A stretch of 57,055 nt of DNA from Streptomyces sp. SA15 (GTDB lineage: Bacteria; Actinomycetota; Actinomycetes; Streptomycetales; Streptomycetaceae), in assembly GCF_002291145.1 (NCBI RefSeq), contig NZ_NTGE01000013.1, positions 1 to 57,055 on the forward strand, read 5' to 3'. This document shows positions 36,070 through 44,534 of the stretch, in pieces; within the stretch, counting starts at the first letter, position 1, and the number at the start of each line of letters is the position of its first letter. Made by a program: the position numbers and the translations under genes. Under the pieces are notes generated by a model, which was not told the DNA's origin, did not search any database, and saw only the letters and a program-made list of their open reading frames with translations.

Positions 36070-37707
36070 TCAGGCGGCGGCCACGCCGGGGTGCTGGTCG
36101 GAGCGCAGAGAGCGCAGGATCCGTGCCTCTTCCTTGCGGGCGGCGGAGGCAGAGACGCGGCCGGTGGCGCGCCGGACGGCGAGGCCGGCGAGGGCGTCGG
36201 CGGTTTCGTTGAGGTCATGTCCGATGTGGCCCTTGAGCCAGCGGACCTGGACGTGGTCGCGATGGGGCAACAGGCGGTCCAGGAGTTCCCTGCCCTCGGG
36301 GAAGAGGACGGTGCGGTGGGCAGCTGCCGGATCGGCGCTCGTCAAGGCCAGGTTCACTGCCTCGACGGCCTCGATGCTGTCGCACAGGACGACTACGGGG
36401 GCTTCCGGGTGGCGGCCAAGGAGGCTGAGGGCGGCCCGGCAGATACCGATGATCTCGGCCTCGCCGCTGCACGAGGCCATGGAGTCGCCGTATCCGGTTG
36501 TTCCGTCCTCGGTGGCCCAGCCGTAGCCGCACAGTGCGGATTCGTCGCCGACCGCGGCATCGGCGACGGCCACTGCGGCGCGGCTGGGGAAGTCGTCGAG
36601 GATGGCGTAACGCTCCTTGTAGCCGGGGGCGAAACCCTCCGAACCGCCGCCGTCGCCGTCCTGCGACGTGTCGGCGGATGCGTTCTCGGTGAGGAGGGCG
36701 GCGAGGGTGCGGTGGCACCGCGGGCAGCCGTCGGCCCGTGCGTCGCAGTCTGCCTGGTGCTCGGTGGCCAGCCGACAGGCCCGCTGCCACAACCGGGGCT
36801 CGCCGGCGGCGAAGCGGATGAGAGCTGCGGCGCGGCACTGCGCGATGAGCTCCGCGAAGGGCCCAGCGGCCGCACGGTCCCGGATCCGGTCATGAAGATC
36901 GGCGATCCGATGTTTCGCCTCGCGGGCGCGGGCCGCGAGGATCGCAGCGTCCTGGTAGGCGTCGTCGAGCGCGTCAAGCTGCGCACGGCGGGCGGTGAGA
37001 GGACGGGCGAGCACCTGGCGTTCGGCCTGGGCGATGGCGTAGCGGCCCCAGGCCAGCGCGGTACGGGCATGCCGGCCCCACCGTGCGACCACCGCGTCGT
37101 GCGCAAGGTGCGGATTCTCCCCCTCCCGGGCGTCGCGCAGGAGAGCCTGGACGAAGGCGTCGTCGTGGCACTCCAGCAGTTCGCGGACTGGTACCGGCAG
37201 TTCGGCGTCTGCCGAGCCCTGTTCCCGAGCCCACAGGGCGAGATCGTTGTCCGGCGCCCGCACATCGGCGGCCGTCGATCCGCGGTCAAGGAGCTCCTCC
37301 CGCAGGGCCCGGCCGTACGCTTCCGGGTCCGCGGCTCGCGCCACGCGCAGCTCCAGCGGCTCCAGCGGGGGTCTACGACGATCGGCGATGCGGCGCGCAC
37401 GCTGCTCCTTGCACACGGCATCCGCCTCGGACCGTGCCCGGCGCACCCTGCGTGCGTGCTCGCGCAGGTGTCGCAGTCGGCGGGGTGCCGGCAGTCCTGA
37501 GAGCTCGGTGCGCCTGATGTCCCCACGGGCGAGGACATCGGCGTGGGCCAGAGCGATGGCGATGGGCCCGACGAGCGAAGGGTGGGCCAGGGCCGCGGCG
37601 GTCTCCGGGGAAGCCATGCCGTTCATGCGTGTGAGGACGGCGTCCTGCAGCGCGGTGAAGTCTTCGGTGAAGTGGTGGACCAGCTCGGTGTGCGTGGCGA
37701 TCGTCAC
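36070..37707 (-). CDS. Protein with C-terminal RNase HI-like domain
   Basis: A 545-aa protein. GTG 37707 (GGAAGG 5 bases upstream) is preferred to ATG 37743, which lacks a ribosome site. Residues 1-310 are helical and basic. A CDARADGCPRC segment (~322-331) may bind zinc. An acidic Gly-rich linker leads to the RNase H fold at ~375-515: Asp383 in VAVADAAVG, Glu416 in GEAEIIG, Asp443 in LCDSIEA, and the KGHIGHDLNETADALA loop with His494 and Asp504. The D-E-D-D set is complete, so cleavage of RNA in RNA-DNA hybrids is plausible. The next gene is a HelD-like helicase, and the two may act together on transcription complexes or R-loops. Confidence 0.8.
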   Translation of the reverse strand: MTIATHTELVHHFTEDFTALQDAVLTRMNGMASPETAAALAHPSLVGPIAIALAHADVLARGDIRRTELSGLPAPRRLRHLREHARRVRRARSEADAVCKEQRARRIADRRRPPLEPLELRVARAADPEAYGRALREELLDRGSTAADVRAPDNDLALWAREQGSADAELPVPVRELLECHDDAFVQALLRDAREGENPHLAHDAVVARWGRHARTALAWGRYAIAQAERQVLARPLTARRAQLDALDDAYQDAAILAARAREAKHRIADLHDRIRDRAAAGPFAELIAQCRAAALIRFAAGEPRLWQRACRLATEHQADCDARADGCPRCHRTLAALLTENASADTSQDGDGGGSEGFAPGYKERYAILDDFPSRAAVAVADAAVGDESALCGYGWATEDGTTGYGDSMASCSGEAEIIGICRAALSLLGRHPEAPVVVLCDSIEAVEAVNLALTSADPAAAHRTVLFPEGRELLDRLLPHRDHVQVRWLKGHIGHDLNETADALAGLAVRRATGRVSASAARKEEARILRSLRSDQHPGVAAA

Positions 37708-37932
37708 GGTGACCTTCCAAGTCACGAGCGGGGTAACTGGCATGGATAGTCGGGGTGTTGTGCCCAGCCGGAACGACCCTCCGTATGGCCTTCTGTCGTC
37801 ATTGCCGCCTTTGGCGGGCCGCCGGCCGTGCTGGGATCTCCCGGGCAGATGTTGGTCGGCGGCGGTGCTGGGAGCTGTGAACTGCCGGGTTCGACAGACA
37901 GGTTCGGAACGGCGCGGGCTCCGGCTACGACA

Positions 37933-38580
37933 TCAGTAATTGCCGTTGCTCAGGATGTCGCCGTCAGCGTTGTAGACGGTGACAAGGCCGTTCTTGCTGG
38001 CCTTTCCCCGGCTGGACTGGAAGTCGGCGAAGGCCGAGGCGAGCAGCTTGGCGTTGCCGGTGTCCGGGCTGGCCAGGCCCCCGGTGTAGTCCGTGTAGAT
38101 GTCAGCCGTGTCCAGGATGTCGTTGTTCTCGTCGGCACCCTGGACCTTGGTGACGTGCGCTGCGGCCTCCCGCGTCTTCGCGGACTCGTGCTTCTTCACG
38201 TACGCCTTGAAGGCGTCGACGGTGGACTGCTGGGGCGCGGCGGTCTTGGAGGGGCCGGTGGCCTTGGAGGAACCGGTGGCCTTGGGGGAGCCGGCAGACG
38301 CGGCGGAGGACGCGGCGCTGGACGAGGAGTCGCCCGAGCCGGACCCCACCGCGGCCGCGATACCACCGATGATGAGCGCGGCAGCCAGGATGCCACCGCA
38401 ACCGAGGCAGCCCAGCTTGGCCTTGGACCGCTTCTTCTGCGGCAAGGGAGGCTGCGGATAGCCGGGCTGCTGCGGGAATCCGGGGTGCTGCGGGAAGCCG
38501 GGCTGCTGCGGGAAGCCCGGCTGCTGCGGGAAGCCGGGCTGCTGCGGGAAGCCCGGCTGCTGCGGGGGCTGGGTGGTCAT
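37933..38580 (-). CDS. Proline-rich single-pass membrane protein
   Basis: A 215-aa protein. ATG 38580 follows GGGAGG. The N-terminus (~1-48) is made of PGFPQQ repeats, then a basic stretch (KKRSKAKLGC), one membrane helix (GCLGCGGILAAALIIGGIAAAV, ~56-79), a Ser/Ala/Thr-rich linker, and a small extracellular-side domain (STVDAFKAYVKKHESAKTRE, DTADIYTDYTGGLASPDTGN, FADFQSSRGKASKNGLVTVY). The layout with a proline-rich cytoplasmic tail is common in Streptomyces surface proteins of unknown role. It is unlikely to be functionally tied to the restriction genes. Confidence 0.8.
   Translation of the reverse strand: MTTQPPQQPGFPQQPGFPQQPGFPQQPGFPQHPGFPQQPGYPQPPLPQKKRSKAKLGCLGCGGILAAALIIGGIAAAVGSGSGDSSSSAASSAASAGSPKATGSSKATGPSKTAAPQQSTVDAFKAYVKKHESAKTREAAAHVTKVQGADENNDILDTADIYTDYTGGLASPDTGNAKLLASAFADFQSSRGKASKNGLVTVYNADGDILSNGNY
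38462..38575. repeat. 18-bp tandem repeat coding PGFPQQ
   Basis: About six units of an 18-bp repeat (minus-strand CCCGGCTTCCCGCAGCAG and variants, one with CAC) encode the proline-rich tail. The units differ at a few third positions and by one His codon. Confidence 0.85.
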
Positions 38581-38884
38581 TTGGGTTCCTCCCTGTTGCG
38601 AGTGCGATGTGCGGTGAGTGGCGACAGCGATGCGGAATGGACGCGAGGGCGGGTGCGGCCCTGACCTGACGTTGCGATGGACGGGATCGGCAGGGATCTG
38701 GAGAGACCGGATGTGTGGCGCGGGCGCCGCAGAGCGCCCCAGGCCGCCGCTTCCACTCGGAAGCGGAACTAGATAAGCACAACACTGAAAGCGTCGTCAA
38801 ACAGATTGGCGGACTTGACGACCGCTGTAACGTGTTAACCGTCCACTGTCCGACTCTGGCCCGAGAGGTGCGGAACCCCACGCC
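38581..38884. other. Divergent promoter region upstream of the methyltransferase
   Basis: No gene. The stretch 38765-38850 is clearly AT-richer than the flanks. TTGACG (38814-38819) followed by TAACCG (about 38835-38840) may be a promoter for the methyltransferase gene, with a shorter than usual spacer. Confidence 0.4.
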
Positions 38885-41134
38885 ATGCCCCAGCAGCCAC
38901 CAGCCCAACTGGCACCCTCCGCGCACGTGACAGCCGCCGAGATCTCCCGCATCGCAGGGGTCACGCGCGCGACGGTCAGCAACTGGCGCCGCCGCCACGA
39001 CGACTTCCCGGCCCCCAGCGCAGGCACGGAGGCCAGCCCGCTCTACGACCTGCCGGCCGTCCAGGCATGGCTGCGGGGACGCGGGCACACCTCCGCCGCC
39101 TCGCCGACCGAGGAGCTGCGTACGGCGCTACGGCTGTTGGGACCCGGCTCGGGAGTGGCCGCGCGACTGTTCCCGCTGGTGGCTGCCGCGTCCCGCCGCA
39201 CGCCGGAGGAGCTGGCCGAGCTCGCCGCCGTGCCCGACGACCAGCTGATCGCCCGAGCGGAGAAGACCGCGGGCGAGCTCCCGGCTGCCGTGCCCGAGGC
39301 CGAGCCGGTCCGCTACGGTCCGGACGACGCAGGCGCGGTCCGCGCGCTGCTGGGTTGCGTCCGCGAGGCGGGGGCACAGGCCGCCGTCGACGTCCTCGCC
39401 GAACGCGAACTGGACGAGGGCGCCGCCAGCGGCGTTTACCAGACCCCGGAGGGCCTGGCCCTGCTCATGGCACGGCTCCTGCCCGCCGGCACGTCCCGCG
39501 TCCTCGACCCTGCCTGCGGCAGCGGCACGCTCCTCGCCGCCGCCGCCCGGCAGGGCGCACAGGAGCTGTTCGGGCAGGACTCGCTCCCCGTCCAGGGCCG
39601 GCGCACCGCGGTCCGGCTGCTGCTCGCCGCGCCCAAGGCCGAGACGGCGATCCGCGTCGGCGACAGCCTGCGCGCCGACGCCTTCCCCGACCTCACCGTG
39701 GACGCCGTCCTGTGCAACCCGCCGTTCGCCGACCGCGATTGGGGTCACGACGAGCTGGCCTACGACCCGAGGTGGGCCTACGGTCTCCCACCGCGCTTCG
39801 AATCCGAACTGGCCTGGGTGCAGCACGCCCTCGCGCACCTGGAGCCCGGCGGCCACGCGGTCATGCTGCTGCCGCCCGCGCTCGCCTTCCGCGCCTCCGG
39901 TCGCCGCGTCCGCGCGGAACTCATCCGCAGCGGGGCCCTGCGCGCCGTCGTCTCACTCCCGGCGCGTGCCGCGTATCCGCTCCACATCGGCCTGCAGATC
40001 TGGGTGTTCCAACGCCCCGAGCCGGGCGGCACGGACCGTACGACGGTGCTGTTCGTCGACGGGGAGGGCGAGCAGCGGGGCGGCGCCACGGGCACGCCGT
40101 CCGCCACCGATACGGCCACGGCCGGCGCCGGCGCCCGCGGCGGCTCACGCCCCCGCCGATCCGGCTCTTCCTCTTCCGCCGCCTCCTCTGCCTCTTCCGC
40201 CTCCGCCGCCTCCTTCGACTGGGCGGGGCTGACCGAGCGGGTCCTCGGCCAGTGGGCCGCGTTCACCACCGCCCCCGACACCTACGCCGACGAGCCCGGC
40301 GTCGCCCGCGCGGTGCCGCTCGTCGACCTCCTCGACGACGTCGTCGACGTCACCCCGGCCCGCCATGTGCGGGCGACCGCGGCCGACATCGACCCGGCCG
40401 TCCTGGCCCGGCGCGTCCACGACCTGCACGAGCAACTGGCCGAGCAGGTCGCCGCCTTGGCAGCCGCCTCCGCGTCCGGCGGGTGGCAGCCGTCCGGGGC
40501 CTCGGCCCGCGAGTGGCGTACGGCGACCGTCTCCGACCTGGCACGCGGCGGGGCCCTGACCGTGCTGCGGGCAGCGACGCCCGGCACGCGAGGTTCCAAG
40601 GGGGGCGCCGCCCCCACCGTGGACCGGCCGGTCATCACCGCCCAGGACATCTCGGCCGCAAACCCCCCGTCCAGCGGGCCCGTTGACATCCACGCGGACG
40701 CCACGCAGCCCGTCGCCGCCGGGGACGTCCTCGTACGCGCCGTCGCGGGCGGCGGCGACGCGGCCGCGATGACCCGGGTCGCGGACGACCAGGACGCCGG
40801 AGCTCTGCTCGGTCCGCACATCCACCTCCTACGCCCTGACCCGGCCCGCCTCGACCCGTGGTTCCTGGCCGGGTTCCTCGGCGCCGAGGACAACATCGCT
40901 TCCGCCTCCACCGGCAGCACCCTCGTGCACGTCACACCGGGCCGCCTGCGCGTACCGCTGCTGCCCCTGGAGGAACAGCGGCGCTACGGGGAGGCGTTCC
41001 GCGGCGTCTACGAGCTGCGCGCGGCCGTCCGCCGAACCGCCGACCTCGCCGCCGACACCGCGGCGACCCTGGCCACCGGCCTCACCGCCGGCGTACTCCT
41101 GCCACCGGACACCCCGGACAGCCAATCCGCCTGA
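38885..41134 (+). CDS. N-6 DNA methyltransferase with N-terminal HTH and C-terminal specificity-like region
   Basis: A 749-aa protein. ATG 38885 follows GAGAGG at some distance. Residues 15-65 form an excisionase/MerR-like HTH (TAAEISRIAGVTRATVSNWR). The methyltransferase core has motif I VLDPACGSGTLL (206-217) and motif IV NPPF (278-281), as in adenine-N6 enzymes of type I systems. A Ser/Ala-only linker (~420-440) follows. The C-terminal third looks like a half specificity subunit: a target-recognition-like part, then a conserved-region signature (LPLEEQRRYGEAFRGVYELR). It sits 90 bases before a full hsdMSR set, so the locus has two adenine methyltransferases. It may act alone or alter the neighbour's specificity. 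Confidence 0.85.
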   Translation: MPQQPPAQLAPSAHVTAAEISRIAGVTRATVSNWRRRHDDFPAPSAGTEASPLYDLPAVQAWLRGRGHTSAASPTEELRTALRLLGPGSGVAARLFPLVAAASRRTPEELAELAAVPDDQLIARAEKTAGELPAAVPEAEPVRYGPDDAGAVRALLGCVREAGAQAAVDVLAERELDEGAASGVYQTPEGLALLMARLLPAGTSRVLDPACGSGTLLAAAARQGAQELFGQDSLPVQGRRTAVRLLLAAPKAETAIRVGDSLRADAFPDLTVDAVLCNPPFADRDWGHDELAYDPRWAYGLPPRFESELAWVQHALAHLEPGGHAVMLLPPALAFRASGRRVRAELIRSGALRAVVSLPARAAYPLHIGLQIWVFQRPEPGGTDRTTVLFVDGEGEQRGGATGTPSATDTATAGAGARGGSRPRRSGSSSSAASSASSASAASFDWAGLTERVLGQWAAFTTAPDTYADEPGVARAVPLVDLLDDVVDVTPARHVRATAADIDPAVLARRVHDLHEQLAEQVAALAAASASGGWQPSGASAREWRTATVSDLARGGALTVLRAATPGTRGSKGGAAPTVDRPVITAQDISAANPPSSGPVDIHADATQPVAAGDVLVRAVAGGGDAAAMTRVADDQDAGALLGPHIHLLRPDPARLDPWFLAGFLGAEDNIASASTGSTLVHVTPGRLRVPLLPLEEQRRYGEAFRGVYELRAAVRRTADLAADTAATLATGLTAGVLLPPDTPDSQSA

Positions 41135-41224
41135 AACGCCCCACACGTCCCACCGCACACGACCACACTGGATCCCTGCCGTCCCACGCCCGGACGGCGC
41201 TCTTCGAAAGGAAGCCGGGACCTC

Positions 41225-43234
41225 TTGAACAGCAGCAAGCACACGGAGCTGGCGAACCACGCCTGGTCCGTCGCCGATCTCCTGCGCGGCGACTACAAGC
41301 AGTCCGACTACGGCAAGGTCATCCTGCCGTTCACCGTGCTGCGCCGCCTGGAGTGCGTCCTGGAACCGACGCGCGACAAGGTCGTCGAGACCGTCGCCAA
41401 GTTCGCGGGCCAGGAGATCGACACCGACCACTTTCTGCGCAAGGCCTCGGGCAACTCCTTCTACAACAAGAGCGACCTCACGCTGCGGAAGATCGCCGCC
41501 GACCCGCAGAACGCGGCGAAGAACCTGCAGATCTACGTCGGCGCCTTCTCCGACAACGCCCGCGAGGTCCTCGACAAGTACGAGTTCAACCAGCAGGTCA
41601 GGAAGCTCGACGGCGCGAACCTGCTCTACCGGGTCATCGGCAGGTTCACCGACCTCGACCTGCACCCCGATGTCGTGCCCAACCACAACATGGGCTACAT
41701 CTTCGAGGAGTTGATCCGCCGCTTCGCCGAGCAGTCGAACGAGACCGCGGGTGAGCACTTCACCCCGCGCGAGGTCATCAAGCTGATGGTCAACCTGCTG
41801 GTGGCGCCCGACGCGGACGCCCTCAGCCTGCCGGGTGTCGTCCGCACGGTCATGGACCCGGCCTGCGGCACGGGCGGCATGCTCAGCGCCGCCGACGACC
41901 GCATCAAGGCCCTCAACCCGGACGCGACGGTCGAGGTGTACGGGCAGGAGCTCAACCCCGAGTCCTGGGCCATCTGCCGCTCCGACCTCATGATCAAGGG
42001 CCAGGACCCGGAGAACATCCGCTTCGGCAACTCCTTCTCCGACGACGGCCACGCCCGCCGCAAGTTCGACTACCTCCTCGCCAACCCGCCGTTCGGCGTG
42101 GAGTGGAAGAAGGTCAAGGAGGAGGTCGAGTACGAGCACAAGTCGCTCGGCGACGCCGGCCGCTTCGGCGCTGGCCTGCCGCGCATCAACGACGGCTCGC
42201 TGCTCTTCCTCCAGCACATGATCTCGAAGATGAAGCCGGTGGACGTGAACGGCGGGGGCGGCTCCCGCATCGCCATCGTCTTCAACGGCTCTCCGCTGTT
42301 CAGCGGCGCGGCGGGGTCCGGTGAGTCGGAGATCCGACGTTGGATCCTCGAGAACGACTGGCTGGAGGCGATCGTCGCCCTCCCCGACCAGCTCTTCTAC
42401 AACACCGGCATCTCGACGTACTTCTGGATCCTCACCAACCGCAAGGACGCCGACCACAAGGGCAAGGTCGTCCTGCTCGACGCGCGCGACCAGTGGCAGA
42501 AGATGCGCAAGTCGCTGGGCGACAAGCGCAAGGAGCTGGGCGACGGGACTAACGGCCGCCCCGACCACATCGGCGCCATCACCCGGCTGTACGCGGAGGC
42601 GCTGCAGGTTGCGGGCGACCCGGAGCACGCTCTGCACGGCAAGGTCAAGGTCTTCTGGAACGAGGACTTCGGCTACCAGCGCATCACAGTTGAACGCCCG
42701 CTGAAGCTGCGCTTCGAGGTCACGGAGGAGACGTTGGCGGCGCTGGCGGAGGCCAAGCCGGTGGCGAGGCTGGAGCGGAGTGAGGAGTTCGTCGCGGCGG
42801 TGCGTACGTTGCTCGGCTCGTCCTGGACGACGAAGTCCGAGGCGTTCATCGCGCTCAAGGACGCGGTGGTCGCGGCCGGCCTGACGTGGCCGTCGGGAGC
42901 GCCGTTCGCGAAGGCGGTACGGGAGGCGGTCGGGGTACGGGACCCCGAGGGCGAGGTACAGAAGGTCAAGGGCGCCCCGGAACCGGATACGGACCTGCGG
43001 GACTACGAGAACGTTCCGCTCGGCGAGGACGTCGAGGAGTACCTCAAGCGCGAGGTTCTGCCGCACGTGCCGGACGCGTGGATCGACCGCACGAAGACGA
43101 AGATCGGCTACGAGATCCCGTTCACGAGGCATTTCTACGTGTACAAGCCGCCGAGGCCGCTGGCGGAGATCGACGCGGAATTGAAGTCACTGGAGGCGGA
43201 GATTCAGGCGCTGTTGGGTGAGGTGACGGAATGA
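41225..43234 (+). CDS. hsdM: Type I restriction-modification system, methyltransferase subunit HsdM
   Basis: A 669-aa modification subunit. The TTG at 41225 gives the standard HsdM start (NHAWSVADLLRGDYKQSDYG and KVILPFTVLRRLE); AAGGAAG lies upstream. The N-terminal helical domain is followed by the FTPREVIKLMVNLL segment, motif I VMDPACGTGGML and motif IV LLANPPFGVEWK, typical of N6-adenine methylation. The C-terminal ~150 residues are a helical tail that contacts HsdS. It is longer than the classic ~520-aa HsdM but within the range of the actinobacterial branch. The stop overlaps the hsdS start (ATGA). Confidence 0.95.
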   Translation: MNSSKHTELANHAWSVADLLRGDYKQSDYGKVILPFTVLRRLECVLEPTRDKVVETVAKFAGQEIDTDHFLRKASGNSFYNKSDLTLRKIAADPQNAAKNLQIYVGAFSDNAREVLDKYEFNQQVRKLDGANLLYRVIGRFTDLDLHPDVVPNHNMGYIFEELIRRFAEQSNETAGEHFTPREVIKLMVNLLVAPDADALSLPGVVRTVMDPACGTGGMLSAADDRIKALNPDATVEVYGQELNPESWAICRSDLMIKGQDPENIRFGNSFSDDGHARRKFDYLLANPPFGVEWKKVKEEVEYEHKSLGDAGRFGAGLPRINDGSLLFLQHMISKMKPVDVNGGGGSRIAIVFNGSPLFSGAAGSGESEIRRWILENDWLEAIVALPDQLFYNTGISTYFWILTNRKDADHKGKVVLLDARDQWQKMRKSLGDKRKELGDGTNGRPDHIGAITRLYAEALQVAGDPEHALHGKVKVFWNEDFGYQRITVERPLKLRFEVTEETLAALAEAKPVARLERSEEFVAAVRTLLGSSWTTKSEAFIALKDAVVAAGLTWPSGAPFAKAVREAVGVRDPEGEVQKVKGAPEPDTDLRDYENVPLGEDVEEYLKREVLPHVPDAWIDRTKTKIGYEIPFTRHFYVYKPPRPLAEIDAELKSLEAEIQALLGEVTE

Positions 43235-44532
43235 CCGCGATCCCGTGGCTTGGCCCTGTCCGCTATCCCATCGGTGCAGCTAGATACGCCTTCGACATCA
43301 CGCTCGGTAAGATGTTCCAGGCATCGCCGTCCAGATCATCCGACGTCGAAGTTCCATACTTTAAATCGGTGTCCGTTCAGTGGAATGGAATCCAGGCCAA
43401 TCAAGAAATTCGCATGTGGGCAGCCCCATCCGAGTTTCGCGAATTGGCCGTTCGCACTGGCGACCTCCTAATCTGTGAAGGCGGGGACGTCGGGCGTGCC
43501 GCCATCTACGATGGACCTGACGGCTTCATCTTCGAAAAGTCCGTACACCGAGCGCGGCCAGTCAACGGATCCGACACGCGCTACCTCTGGTACGTCTTGC
43601 GCGCTTTGCACGGTAGCGAATGGCTTGACGTCTTGTGCAATAAGGCTACGATCCGGCATCTAACAGGCGAGAAGCTTGGCGCATTGGAGATTCCGATGCC
43701 CCCTCAGGAGGAGCAGCGCCGCATCGCCGACTTCCTCGGCGCCGAGACCGCCCGCATCGACGCACTGTTGGCAAAGCGCAGTCAGCAGCGTGACCTTCTA
43801 AAGGAACGCCACCTGGCGGCACTGGCCGACTGTGTCTCCTCACACCAGGTGGGATCATATATGCATCCTCTGGCAGGGGCCGTTTCAAATCAGTGGCAGA
43901 TTATGCAACTTCGCCGTGTATTGCCTGCGGTCAACGTCGGCGTCGTGATCAACCCCTCGACCTACTTCACCGACGACGGGGTTCCGTTCATTCACGGTTT
44001 CAATGTCCGATCGGGGTGGATCGATAAAAACGGCATGAAGTTCATGTCTAAGGTCAGCAACGAAAAGCTGAGCCGATCTCGTCTGTATGCGGGCGATGTA
44101 TTGGTTGTACGAGCTGGCGCCCCTGGCCGTTCGGCCGTCGTGACAGACGAATTCGAAGGAGCTAACTGTGCATCGGTCCTAATTCTCCGTAAAGGACAGA
44201 GAGTACTCCCCGAGTTCCTGTCCGCCTTCATTAATTCACCGGCAGGGCGAGGCCAGGTTAAGATCTCGCAATACGGAGCAGCACAGGAAGTGATCAGTGC
44301 AGCTCAGACACTCTCTTTCGAGATCCCGGTTCCCGATATGCCGGAACAAAGACGGCGAGTCTCTAAAATGAATCGAGTGGTCGAATCTCTCAACCTCTTG
44401 AGTCAGAAGATCAACGACCAAGTCGCCTTGCTCACCGAACGCCGCCAGACTCTCATCACCGCCGCCGTAACCGGCCAGTTCGACGTATCCACTGCCAGCG
44501 GACGCAACGTAACGGACGGAGTCACCGCGTAG
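43231..44532 (+). CDS. hsdS: Type I restriction-modification system, specificity subunit HsdS
   Basis: A 433-aa DNA-recognition subunit. It starts at the ATGA overlap with hsdM and ends 2 bases before hsdR. The layout is target-recognition domain 1 (~1-150), conserved helix 1 (PPQEEQRRIADFLGAETARI DALLAKRSQ region), TRD 2 (~215-370), and conserved helix 2 (EQRRRVSKMNRVVESLNLLS, LTERRQTLITAAVTGQFDV). The two TRDs read a bipartite target. The TRD-coding parts (about 43290-43660 and 43850-44400) are noticeably AT-richer and use rarer codons than the conserved helices, as expected when TRDs are exchanged between systems. Confidence 0.95.
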   Translation: MTAIPWLGPVRYPIGAARYAFDITLGKMFQASPSRSSDVEVPYFKSVSVQWNGIQANQEIRMWAAPSEFRELAVRTGDLLICEGGDVGRAAIYDGPDGFIFEKSVHRARPVNGSDTRYLWYVLRALHGSEWLDVLCNKATIRHLTGEKLGALEIPMPPQEEQRRIADFLGAETARIDALLAKRSQQRDLLKERHLAALADCVSSHQVGSYMHPLAGAVSNQWQIMQLRRVLPAVNVGVVINPSTYFTDDGVPFIHGFNVRSGWIDKNGMKFMSKVSNEKLSRSRLYAGDVLVVRAGAPGRSAVVTDEFEGANCASVLILRKGQRVLPEFLSAFINSPAGRGQVKISQYGAAQEVISAAQTLSFEIPVPDMPEQRRRVSKMNRVVESLNLLSQKINDQVALLTERRQTLITAAVTGQFDVSTASGRNVTDGVTA

Positions 44533-44534
44533 CC

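Noticed and set aside
32522..36526. Two long plus-strand frames opposite the helicase
   Set aside because: Low-complexity Val/Gly/Arg translation and full overlap with a gene bearing helicase motifs.
37933..38580. Lipoprotein or secreted protein call for the proline-rich protein
   Set aside because: The hydrophobic helix follows ~48 Pro/Gln residues and is not an N-terminal signal peptide with lipobox; a single-pass membrane protein fits better.
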